DNA from: Capitulum mitella
Taxonomy: Eukaryota > Arthropoda > Thecostraca > Pollicipedomorpha > Pollicipedidae
Direction of reading: 5' to 3'
Assembly: GCA_030062745.1 (NCBI GenBank)
Contig: CP099839.1
Span: 9,236,118 to 9,300,117, forward strand
Length of the DNA stretch: 64,000 nucleotides
Below are positions 48,401 to 60,400 of the stretch, piece after piece. Below the pieces are notes generated by a model, which saw nothing but the letters and a program-made list of their open reading frames with translations, was not told the origin of the DNA and searched no databases. Position 1 is the stretch's first letter. The number at the start of each line of letters is the position of its first letter. Made by a program: the position numbers and the translations under genes.

Positions 48401-51400
48401 CATGACATGGCCAAGTCGGCTCCTTACCCCAGACAGTCCCTGGACGCCAGGCCTACACTGCGGTCTCCATCCGGCACAAAAACGGAGACCACACGGAGAT
48501 AAACATACTGGACAGTGGGTCCATTTTACGCGCTGCGGTCAAACCGTCACACAGAAGGCCGTCTCGGGTGGCTTTTAAAACGCCACTGAAAATGTGACAG
48601 AATTAAAATGATGTCCGAGATGTCTGATGTCCGATATCCATCTGATGCGATTCCTCTTCATGAAATCAATAGAATTGTCCACACATTGCAATCTCCGATG
48701 TAATATTACAGTACCCGAGGATAGCATATATAATTCATGTGCGCTCCAGAACTAGACGCAGCGACTGTGGACTGACGTCATAAACTCTTATACGCGAAAA
48801 CGGTGAAAAGCACAAACGCGACCGAGACGCGTGGTACACGTCTTTCACAGGAGTGCCATACTGACAGCCGGAGGCCACTGATGATCATGACCCAAAAACT
48901 CACTGTTACGAGCGACTGACTGATTACTGGGAGTTTAGGGGCGCACCGACTTCGCGGTCATACAGCGCCCATGTTATTACGAACAAATTATTATGAACGA
49001 AAGAGAACTCGAGTATCTATGAGCGTCCAATCTCACGGTAAGCTCTCCAGGGATCCTGACTTTCAGCGAAACACCAACTTCACTCCTAAGGCGCGTTTTT
49101 GGCTTTAAAGCCCAACTCGCCGGCAGACGCCAGGCCATGGCGAGGCTCGTGAGACAAAAGGCGCACCCACCTTTGAGACTGGGACCGTGCGCCACCTGGT
49201 CAGCGCCCCTCCTGTAAAGCTCTGCAAAGCCGGGCAGAGGAGCACGTCAGAACGGCGGGCGAGCAGGGCGCGTCCCTGTTGTGCGGCCAGGCATGCGGCC
49301 GAGCAGAGAGCAAAACACCACCGCACAGCGAGCAGAGACGGCCGTCGGCACCGGCCGCCGGTGTTCAGGCACGCAGAGGTCAAGCAGTGGCAGAGGGAGG
49401 CACGCCTGATTAGAGCGTGGGTCGACCGTGCGAGCGAACTCTACGGCAGGGCGGAAACGAAGACACTATCACTTCACAGACGACTTAAATCAAGAAATGA
49501 GGTGATTCGTGGAGGCAGCGAAGCTGGTGTGACAGTGAGTGACTGAGTAAGCACGAAGCGTCAGAGGGTGGCCTTTGCCAGGCGTGGCAGCGGGCTGTCC
49601 CTGTATTGAGGCCGCGCGAGCCACCAGGCTGCGTCTCTATCTGACTTATGTACGGGCCATACTTCCCGCACTGGAAACCAGGGCCGTCTCCGGCGCTTTG
49701 AAGACGCCCTGAAAACCAGCTGAAAAAGAACTGTGGCTGTGCAGAGGAGCCCGGACACCGTGAGAGGGATACGACAGCGGAATCTACACAGTGCATCCCA
49801 CAACGCGCCGCCCTAGTCTCATGTGGGGGCTTCCTGGCCCAGTCACCTCCACCCGTCCCTGAGACTAGGCTGATCTTTCCACAGCCTCGTCCGAGCCCAC
49901 CGGCCCGCCGGTACCACCACCCGCTGGCAGACGCACGTACCGTTCGCCCTCTGTCTCAGTCCGGCGGTGGCCCGCAGCAGAAAGTCGCGAGCCGCCAGCA
50001 ACATGTTCTTGGCCGTCTCATACACCGGAGCCGTGATCGACCTCCAGGGCGACAGCAGCGCCGCCACGCGGCCCGCCAGCCAACTGCCGGCCGCCGACAG
50101 CTGAGGACATCAAAGGCGTCATCAGTGGATGCTGACCCACAATCTACACAGGCCAGTCCTGACGGAGCAAGTTGTCCTCAGTATCTCCAGAAACGACGGT
50201 GAGCAGAATGGGCAGTCATATACGCCTCACGCAGAGCAAAATATAACTCGTTCTCAGAGGAAGGCGTGAATCGGACGTTCACGACCAGCGGAATCCCCGC
50301 CACCCCGCCTGCCCCGGGCCGTACCCGGGCCGGAGTCCTCTTGACCCAGTCGACGAGCGTGGGCGCGCCGGTCAGCGGCCGCAGCAGCCGGTTCAGCCGG
50401 TGCTCGGGGTCGAGCAGGGCGCGCCGCGCCTGCGCCACCGTCATCTGCAGCCGCTGCGCCAGCGCCGAGCCGGCCGCCAGCCAGGCAGACGGCTGCAGCT
50501 CCAGCTCGGCCGCCAGCCGGGACGGGTCGCCGGGCGTCGTCTCCAGGGAGACGTGCAGCGCCGGCACCGGCCGGCCGGCCCGGCCGTCGCTGATCTCCAC
50601 GTCCAGCGAGCGAACGAACACCTGCGGCAGGCGGCCGCCGCGTCACGGCGCAGGAGGAGCCGTGCTTGTGTTCGCACGCACGGTCGCTGTCCAACAAATC
50701 AGGCGGACACGATAAAACGTAGTTTGTCTTGCACTGTTCCACGGCTGACGTGGGAGCATACTGACACATCACTCGTCTTGGTACATCAATGCTGCAACGG
50801 CATCATAGAGCCTCAGAAACAGAGTCAAGCAAGCAAAAGTACTTCCAGCAGCGTTCGGAACTTGACCGCCCCAGAGCGTCTCAGGAACAGACAAAATCAG
50901 GTGATAAGAACTCGCGAAGCCTCTTGTGTCAGCGAGGCAGAGCGCGCACCTTCTTCCACCGGCTGGGCGGCTGCAGCGAGTACTTGACGTCCACCTTGGG
51001 CGGCGGTCCCATGGCCGGCAGCGTCAGGGACATGGTGAAGTCGCCCTCGGGCTTCAGGGCGCACGTCATGGACGGCAGGAAGTCCGCCTGTCGGTCGAAA
51101 AGCTCCGAGTAAACCTCACCGCTGCGACGCCTGACGCGCATCCTAGTGACATACGAACGTACCGAGCGCCTGAAACCGGCGCTTGAGGGACGAAACCAAG
51201 TCAGAAAATCCCTCGTTCTCCACAAACGTGGTTACCGATAATGCAACATCCTTTAAGACTTGCGTACGATGCGTCCAGCCACACCTGAATCTTCCTGGCA
51301 CAAACAGCATAAGAATGCCCTGGAAATCGCAGCTCGCCGCGCCGGCCGCACCAGCAGCTGCACATAACCCCGCCTGCCCTGCGGCGCGCCCTACCGCGCT

Positions 51401-54400
51401 GTCCAGCTGGACGGCGAGCCGGCGCAGTCCGGCGGCGGGCTCGGCGCCGGCGTCGGCCAGCTGGCGGGAGGCGGAGGAGCGCAGCCGCAGCCACTTGTGC
51501 CGCAGCTTCAGGTCCGTGTCCCGCAGCCGGGACGAACAGTTCAGGCAGTCGGTGCGCACCGTGCCTGTCGGAGGCGCCGCAGACGTTACCGCACGGACGG
51601 AGGACGCGACCGGTCCGAGGACCACGTGGTCCCGGAGCTGAGTCCCTAACGGTGATCTCCATTAGATGTTAACCGTCGCTGTCGGGTTATCTTTGACACC
51701 CGTGAATCGCCGCAAGCTCGGTAGACGGCTCGAGGGCCTTCATGCGGTATTCGAACATCACAAGCCATCACACAGCAGTCGGCGAAACGCGTCGGAATGC
51801 TTACCCTCCAGCTCGTGGTCCAGGATGTCCCACATGGGCGACGCGGAGCTCTGGGTAAAGCTCCGCTCCATGCCGACTCCGCCAATTTCTGCCGGCCAGG
51901 TACGAGATTACCGGTCTGGACAGGGGAACTGACGATCCCCATGGTGACCTGAACCTGAATCTTTTGCCAGAATGGCGATATCGAGATCTACAGTCTGGTA
52001 CATACGAAGGGTGTAGAGGTAATTGAGAGCATTAGTCACACAATACCGCGAAGCGCAGGCAAGGTTATAGGCGACTCAAATAACTTGTTCCTAGAAACGA
52101 TGTGGTATGTCTGAACAAGCAGCATGGCAGCGCATGGGTAACCAGATCAAAGACGATTTCGAACTCTTTCTAACCCAAGAAGACTTCCAATTCTCATATA
52201 ATGAGAGGATATCTGCACAACAAAGAATTCCCTTTGAAAACAACGCATACCAAACCCATCCCCATCACAACAAACCGCCCATGAATCTCCGCCGCCGTCG
52301 CCGCCATGAGGACGGTCGGACTGGCGCGCCGGCCGGCCGGCACTCACTGCTGGAGACGACGCTGCTGTTGAAACGCAGCGCTGGCGAGGCCAGCCACACG
52401 TCCGAGTCCCAGAGGCGCTGCTGCTTGTCCCAGTCGAGGTTGACGGCCGCGCGGACGGCCGGCCGGGACACGGCCAGCTCGGCGGCCACGCGCAGCGCCG
52501 CCGAGCTGTTGGCCGCCTCCAGGCTGGAGGTCACCTCCGTGTCGTACCGCGACCACCAGAGCCGCGAGCTCTGGCTGAAGGAGTAGTCGTCCCTGCGGGC
52601 ACGGCGCGGACGTCGGCAGCCGCCGCGCGGAGGGTCGGGAGAGGGCGGACGGAGGCCGCGGCTACACCCGCACGTGATACCGCAGCCACGGCGGCACGTT
52701 CGGCGAAAACAACAGCGACATTCGCGCGAATCTGTGATGCCCTTCCAATACAGGGTACTCAACGCTCTGGCGGGTACGAATACGCCCAGAAAGGAGATGG
52801 CATTAGCAATTTTTGCATTTTACTCGACGATTAATGGGCCTGCCGCTTCTTGTTGTTGTACCACGTACCTGTAGCAGCTGAGCCAGGACCGGAGTACCAC
52901 GTACCTGTACCAGCTGAGCCAGGACCGGAGTACCACGTACCTGTACCAGCTGAGCCAGGGCCGGGGCCGGGCGGGCGCGCTGAACTGGCCGGTCAGCCGG
53001 AGCTCGTCGCCGGGCAGGTGGAGGCTGGCGGTGAGTCGGCGGCCGGGCTCAGGCGCGGCCGGCTCCAGGGCGGCCGTGAGCCGGCCGCGCCAGCCGCCGC
53101 GCCGCTCCAGGCTGGCGTTGGTCGTCAGGCGGCCGCCGGGCCGCGTCTCCAGCCGCAGCCGGCCGTCGAACGCGGCGCTCGGGCAGCTGAGCGACGCCTG
53201 AAGACGGTCCGTCACGGCGGCGCCCTGGCGGACGGCGGACGGACGTCAGCGGCTCCGCGGCCGGGCACGGCAGCAGAGTACTGGTGGAGGATGGAGAGCC
53301 GTGGGAAACTTGACAGGGGAAATACGTAGTCGACGCAGCGCCCGGGTGGACGGAGGAGGGGTGGTGGGAAGACATCGGTCACAGAGAACGGAGTCACCGC
53401 GTAGTGCCCCTCCTCATGACGTAAACATCATAAGACCGGGGTCAGGGAGGTCGGAGTCACCGCGGTGCCCTGGCTGAGGCCGGGTGTGGGGAAGATTTAG
53501 TTTGTAAGACCTTGCGACTGTACTGCCCAGTGATCTCCGTGTACACGACATGTTAAGATACATTTACTTCTGTCGGGCACCGCGACATAGAGGTAAACGT
53601 ACCACAGACCGCAGTCACCACCTGCGCCTATACTGTCCCGTTGTCGCCGTAAACAGTAAATGTTGTGGAGTGTTTACCACTCTGTCTCGGTTGTACCGTC
53701 CGGTGGTTTCCCAGTACACGAGGCCACGGTACGGTACTGAGTGTTACCTCTCTGTCTCGGTTGTACTGCCCGGTGGCGGACGTGTACATAAGGACGCGGC
53801 CGGAGCCGGTTTCTTGCGAGGTCAGGTTGGCCACCAGGCGCGCGCTGCTGTCCGCCGTCGAGGTAAGGTTCAGCAGGCCAGCCAGCGTCACTCCAGGGGT
53901 GGCTGCGCTGGCCGTATGGCTCCAGTTCAGCTCCGTCAGCTGAAAACGCCGGTCACCGCGTCACAAGGCCACCGGTCGACGAGTCACAAGATCGCCAGTC
54001 ACCACGTCACAAGATCGCCGGTCAACACGTGACAAGACCGTCGGTCACCGCGCCACAAGACCGTCAGTCACCACGTCACAAAACTATCGATCGACGAGTC
54101 ACAAGACCATTGGCCACGACGTCACAAGGCCGTCGGTCGACGTGTCACACGTCGGTCACCACATCACAAGACCGTCGGTTTTCACGTGAAAAATCCGCCG
54201 GTCTCGGCGACACATTAATCAACAATTAAACAAAAGTCGACGGCGCGGGCCAGCGTGAAAACAGGGAGATTCTCCCTCGCAAGAAGACGGGTCCTCCAAG
54301 ACGCCTCTGACATGACGTCTCCGTGCCATCTCTTGTCGTTCGCGACGGGTCGCCGCGGGCAGGTCACGTCAGCCAGCGTGTGTGGCGACGGACGCCACAG

Positions 54401-57400
54401 ACCCACCTCGTCGTTGGCGGTCAGACGGCGGCTGTAGTTGAGCCGCAGCCAGGCCGCCCGCTCGCCGGTGTCGTAGAACTGCGGCGCTATGAGCCGCTCG
54501 ATGGCCGTGTTCCGGTACACGCTGCGGGCGGAGACGCGTCAGGGCGGGCCGGGCGGACCACAGGCAGTCAGCTGAGTACGCGCCACTGGGGCTGGTGCCT
54601 GACCAGACGGAAACCAGGCTTGCCACAGCCCACTTACAGCCCTTCTGCGGCGATTAATACACGTATGACAGGCGCTGGTCTCTCTCCCCATCCCTCAAAC
54701 AACGATCATTCCCTGGCACCGGCAGACCCCAGCACGCTGGGGTGGGGTCCCCAACACCCAGTGTCCAAGCACCCCAACACCCAGTGTCAGGGAAGACTGA
54801 ACGCTGGGCGAGAGGTCTCCCGTCGCCGCCGGTTGGCCGGCTGGTTCGGACGCGGCGGCAGCAGGCCGGGCGGGCGAGCGGCACTCACGTCTGGTAGCGG
54901 AGCTCGGCCGAGAGGTCGGCGTCGCCGCCGGGCCGGCCGGCGGCCAGGTACCGGCGCGAGTACGTTAGCTGCTGGCCGGTGAACACCGCCCGTACTGAGA
55001 CGTCGTCCCGGTGCCGGGCGGCCGTCAGCCAGGGCAGCGTCCGGTGGCGCTGCAGGCGGGCGAGGGGACGGTCAGACAGTCCCGACACGGGGGGAGGAAG
55101 ACCAGAAACGGGCGATGATCGGCAGACGGCAGACCTCACTCGATCACAGTCACGTGGGACATAAATGATAGGTGTCTACATCAGACCAGGGTTGGAATGT
55201 TAGTTCAGGCAAAATAATCGCCCATTGAACAGGCGCGAGTCTGTCTCCGAGCCGGCCTGCCGCCAAAGGCCCAAGGGAAAACTTCAACCCCCCCCCACTC
55301 CCTCGGCGTCGGCGCTGAACAGGGTGACGCCTTTGTTGATAACCCAGCCGCGGGTCTCCGAGTACAGCAGGTCCTCTCTGTCCGTGTAGGCCCGGATGAA
55401 GTACAGGCGCCACAGAGGCTCTGCCTCGTCTGAAACCGACCGAGTCAGAAACGAGCCCGATCTGCCCGGCCGCTGGGCGCAAACACACAGTACGACCTCC
55501 TGGAATATCACAATCTACGAGCACGAACTTCAAACTAAATAATACTGAGATTAATTATACGATATTAATAATACGAACTTGAACCTAAATAATACTGAGA
55601 TATTTACAAAACACGACGGGCAAAGCCCAGCAGTCCTCACGGCACCCCATTCGGCAAACAAAGAACCACCTGCCAAACCAACTCCTACTCTGCGATATCA
55701 CCCACACATCCCGGCCCCGCGTCCAGCCGGCCGCCCGGCCCTACCTCCGACCAGCAGCTCGAACGTGGTGTTGGCCTTCTGTCCGCTGTGGAAGAGCGCC
55801 GGGTTGAAGTTGATGGGCATTAGGCGGAAGCCGACGTGGAGCCGGAGGTCGGCCGCGCCGGCGGCCGGCCGGTGCAGGAACAGGTGGAACATGCCGCCGT
55901 GCTCGTAGCCGTCCAGCCGGCTCGACGTCCACACGTCCAGCGCGTACGTGTGGAACTCGCTGTCGGCGAGACGGACAGGGGTCATCCGGGTACCGGCACA
56001 GGAGTCGCATTATGCTGGCCGCATGAGCAAACGCTTGCTGCTGGTCAGCTCGCGGGATCAGACCGACTAGAAAACTTATCTGCGGAGTTTGCGATGGAGC
56101 GTCTCCTCTGAGCTCAGCTGAACAGCCCACTCTCAGCTCCACCCTCTGCATATCACAGCGCGTCCCCGAAAGAAACGTGCAGAGGACCGACGAGACAACA
56201 TACACTTGTCGTTGTGCGTTAACCATTTCCAGCGCAAGCACTATGTATCAGGGCACAACGCAGCTCCTCAGGTTGGCCTTTCCTCCGACCGACGCCAGCG
56301 TGACCGGCAGGCCGCCGCCGAACCGTGCCGTGCGCGCGCACTCACGGGTCCGGGTTCTCTCCGGTCACGTGGTAGATGAAGGGCGCCGTGAAGCCGAGAC
56401 GGCCCGAGTGGCGGAACTCTCGACACACCAGCAAGCCCGTGTAGATGGCCTGCGGCACGCAGTGCGACGTCCGGGAGTCGGCAGCCGGCGACGGCTGCAC
56501 CTCGCCGCCCTGTCTCAGTTGGGCGCCGTGACTGGAACACAACAGAGGGACTGGGTCAGACACAGCGGCACAGAGGCCGCCCTGTCTTAACCGTGACGGA
56601 ACACGACAGAGAGACCGGGTCAGACTGCGACACAGCAGCCGCGCTGTCTCAGCTAAGAACCTTGACTGGAGCACAGGTCAGACCGCGTCAGACACAACAG
56701 CCGCCCTGTCTCAGCTGGACACCGTGACTGGAACACAGCAGAGACCGGGTCAGACAGAACAGCACCGCAGCCGCTCTGTTTCAGCTGGGCACCGTGACTG
56801 GAATACAGCAGAGAGACCGTGTCAGACGCAACAGCCGCCCTGTCTCAGCTCACTTGGGCGTCTGGGGGCTCCGGTCCGCTGCGGCTGACTTGGATCATCT
56901 GCGATGATGATCCAGGTCCCCACGTCCCCACAGATATGACGCTTTCCCCAGACGTCATGCATCGGCTGCGTACATGACAACCAACACAACTCAGTTTCGT
57001 AGAAACAGACTCACTTGTGAGACACGTTTCAGAACGCCACAAACGTACACCGGCAGCAAAAGAAACCACCATTCCCGACCTTGCAACTGATCACAAACCT
57101 CCTCCTATAACTGACAGCGACTCGAACAACAGGATAGGCGCGAGCCTATGGCACCAAGAGAGGAAGAGTTCCCTCGCCCACGCGCTTCCCACCGACCTAA
57201 GCAGCAGCAGGGTCCGCTTCCTGTCCGGCTTGGGCGCCGTCAACTGCACCGTCCGGTTCACGATGGCGTACGACACATTCAGGCTGAACGGCGCGTACAG
57301 GGTCGTGTTGAGCTGCAGGCCGGCGCGCGCAAACGGAGGCAGCGCCACCTCCAGGCCGACCACCAGACTGATGCCGGCGCTGAAGACGGTCAGCGGAGGA

Positions 57401-60400
57401 CTCAGACCAGGCACAGGGAGGCATCATAATCAAAACTGGCCTATTTACTGGAAAATAAGCTGCCATCAAAGCAACTCATTTTTTTCGGGTCCTCGATTGC
57501 GTGGCAAAGGTAAGCTTGTTAAGGTAAGCCCCTCGGCATTCGTGATGGAGTCCAATCCTGTGCCCTAAAACCAGTTCAAACAGTCAAAACCTGTTGTACA
57601 GAGCCACTCTTACAGGCACCTGCGTCCAGGTCCGGTCCACGCGCCCACGGACCTCCCCCGAAGTCTGACCTGGCTGACAGCTGGGCGTCTCCGTTGAACA
57701 TCTCTGTCATGTTGCGGTAGGACTGTCCGAGTCGACTGCTGACCTCAGCCGCCGCGCCGGCCGCCACCGTGCCGTCCGCGAACAGCTCCAGCGGCAGACC
57801 GACAGCCAGAGGCAGCTGAACGGCGGACACGGCGGTCAGAGAACACGCAGGCACTAGGAGAAACAGTCCTCAGATCGTGGCTATGGCGATCAGCGAATAC
57901 TGCAAGACATAGCCTTCAGAGTCTGGTCAGGACAATCCGCAGAGCTCCAGCTCGTCCGCACACGAGTCTTCAAACGAAGACAGGAAAGACGGTCCTCCAC
58001 ACTGAAACGCGTTTACCAACCACAAACAGGGAGGACGCATCTCGGCCGTCCGGCAAACAGTCGGCAAAACCTCAGCTTGTGACGTCCGGTGGAGCTGCAG
58101 CAGATCAGCGCAGCGGATACCGACCATTTGAGTCACGACACAAAAGACGATGCCCGCTCACACTCCCTCCGCGTCACTGATGTGGCACGTATAACCGGAC
58201 AGCAGGACCAGAATTTCCACTCACCCTGTGCTGGCCCTCCAGGAATTTGAACACGGTCTCCGAGTGGAAGAGCTTCTGGCCGAGGATGTGATACGGCTCG
58301 GCGGGCGGGTCGGGCGTCTCCAGCCGGCTGATGACGTCCTCGGCCGTCAGGTACGCCACCTGGCTGCCCATCACGCTGACGGTGAGCACGGCGCGCGGCC
58401 GGCCGTCGGGCGCGGCCGCGCGCGCCTGGTACGCCTGCAGCAGGCTGCGCAGCCAGGCGGCCACATCCGGCGCCAGGCGGAGCCGCTCCGGCGCGTCCGC
58501 CTCGTCCAGCGAGGCGACGAAGCTGGCGCCGCCGAACCGACTGCCGAACGTGGCCGCCGCGGCCGAGGCGAGCTCGCGCAGCACGCCGCGAGCCGTGCTA
58601 AGGTCGAACTCGGGGTCGCGCACCAGTTCGTGCACGAAGCGCTCCAGGCCGACGGCGCGCAGCTCGAGAGCCAGCGGCGCCCAGCCGCCGCCGGCCAGGC
58701 GCAGCGTCGTGTTCAGGTAGAGCACGTGCGGCAGGAACGAGGCGCCGTGCAGCCGCCACAGCTGGACGCCCGCCTCGGGCGCCGGCACGGTCGGCAGCGC
58801 CATCTGCAGCCACTGGCCCAGCCGGAACTCGCGCACCGTCGACGCGCTCACCGAGTTGAACAGCGCGTCCGGCACGTTCGCCAAGTCGACATCGTGCTCG
58901 GCGGCCAGGCGCCGCGTCAGCGCGTGCTGCGGGTGCGACAGCGACATCTGTTTCCAGTGGCGCAGCACGAACGACGAGAGGGCGTCGGCCCGCTGCGAGG
59001 TGGCCCAGCGCAGCGCGAGCCGGTAGGACCGCTCCGACGGGAAGCGGCTCAGAAAGGTCAGATAGGCCAGCTGCCGCGTGATCAGCGCGTGCTTCTCGTC
59101 CTGGAACACGTCCTGGAGCGGAGAGAGGCGTGTCAGATCAGGCAGATCATGAGAGAGACGGAACGGGCGAACATTAGATGCCAGATGCAGTTATGCTAAC
59201 TGATTTGCTAGTTATGATAGAGAAACACGTGAAAACGATAAAACGGCGGCAAAATACGTGGTTACGACGGTTTGCGTGGAACTGTCCAGACTCGCAGCCG
59301 CAGTCCCATCAAAGTTCAACATCCTGAAGTTCGTAGCACCACCCAAAGATCTAATCTGCATCCACACTTTCCTGAATACCAATGCAAAGGTATTCCGCAC
59401 CTAAACGAAACTCACACACAAACATCCGCAAATTGCGACGTATGCGACGAACTCTATTCTGGTCCAAGCAATGATTCACTCTCTTCATACAGCACCTCTG
59501 ATAACGTTGCCGATTTCAGTCAATTCTACGTCAAAAATCTACGCCAAATCTACGTCAAAACGACTTGCACTACAGAACATCTCGCATGTCCAGCCATCAG
59601 CTAGGCCGTGCCGGGCCGAGTCGTCCCTCGCAGGCGGCAGCGGCCCGGCCCGGCCAGCGGCAACGCTCACCTTTAGCACGCCCGCGAACTTGGGCGGCAG
59701 CCGGGCGACGGACAGCGTGCGGACGGCCTCTGTGGCGATCATCACCGGCCGGCTGGGGTCCGTCAGACAGGTGCGCACCAGGCCCAGCGTGGCGAAGTCG
59801 TCCAGCGCCAGGTCGCCCATGTTGCTCAGCGTCTGCGGCGTCACGTCACGTGGTCGGGAGACGAAAACTGGCGTGACAAGCCACAGCACAGCAGCAACAT
59901 TCATCGGTACAGTGGGGCAGGAAGCAGAACATGACACTAAATCATAATTCGCAATGGCGCAATGTCATGTAAAAGCAAGGCCAGGCTTCAACGGCACGTC
60001 ATCACAGATGCGACCTCATTCAGCTCTTCAGTAGCACTACCCTCCTCTCAAATCATTAAATCTCCCTCTTTTCCCTATCCTCCCAATCCCTTCATCACCC
60101 CGTCCCTCAACGGAAGCTGTCTGTCCCTTTCCCCACCATTCACTCGTCTCCTATCATCTGCCCATTCTTTCTGTATCCGACCCACCACCAACTCATCCCT
60201 CCGTCCAAAACCCATTCCTTCACTCCTCTTCTCGCCCTCAATCCGTCCATTCACCCACCGTACCCACCGCCACCCCAACCGTCAGCCCGCAGTCGCGTGC
60301 CTGGCCCCCTCCTCCGCCGGCGGACCCACCTTGAGCGCCATGAGGACGGCCGGGTCGGCGCCCCGGCAGCGCGGGCCGATCATGTCGGCGGCGGTGCGGC

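Noticed and set aside
58228-59199. 323-codon plus-strand open frame
   Set aside because: It is the reverse strand of gene C window exon 7, which has clear family similarity; the plus frame is open only because of high GC.
60030-60260. Pyrimidine-rich plus strand as a regulatory tract
   Set aside because: Compositional bias alone inside an intron; no repeat unit or known site stands out.
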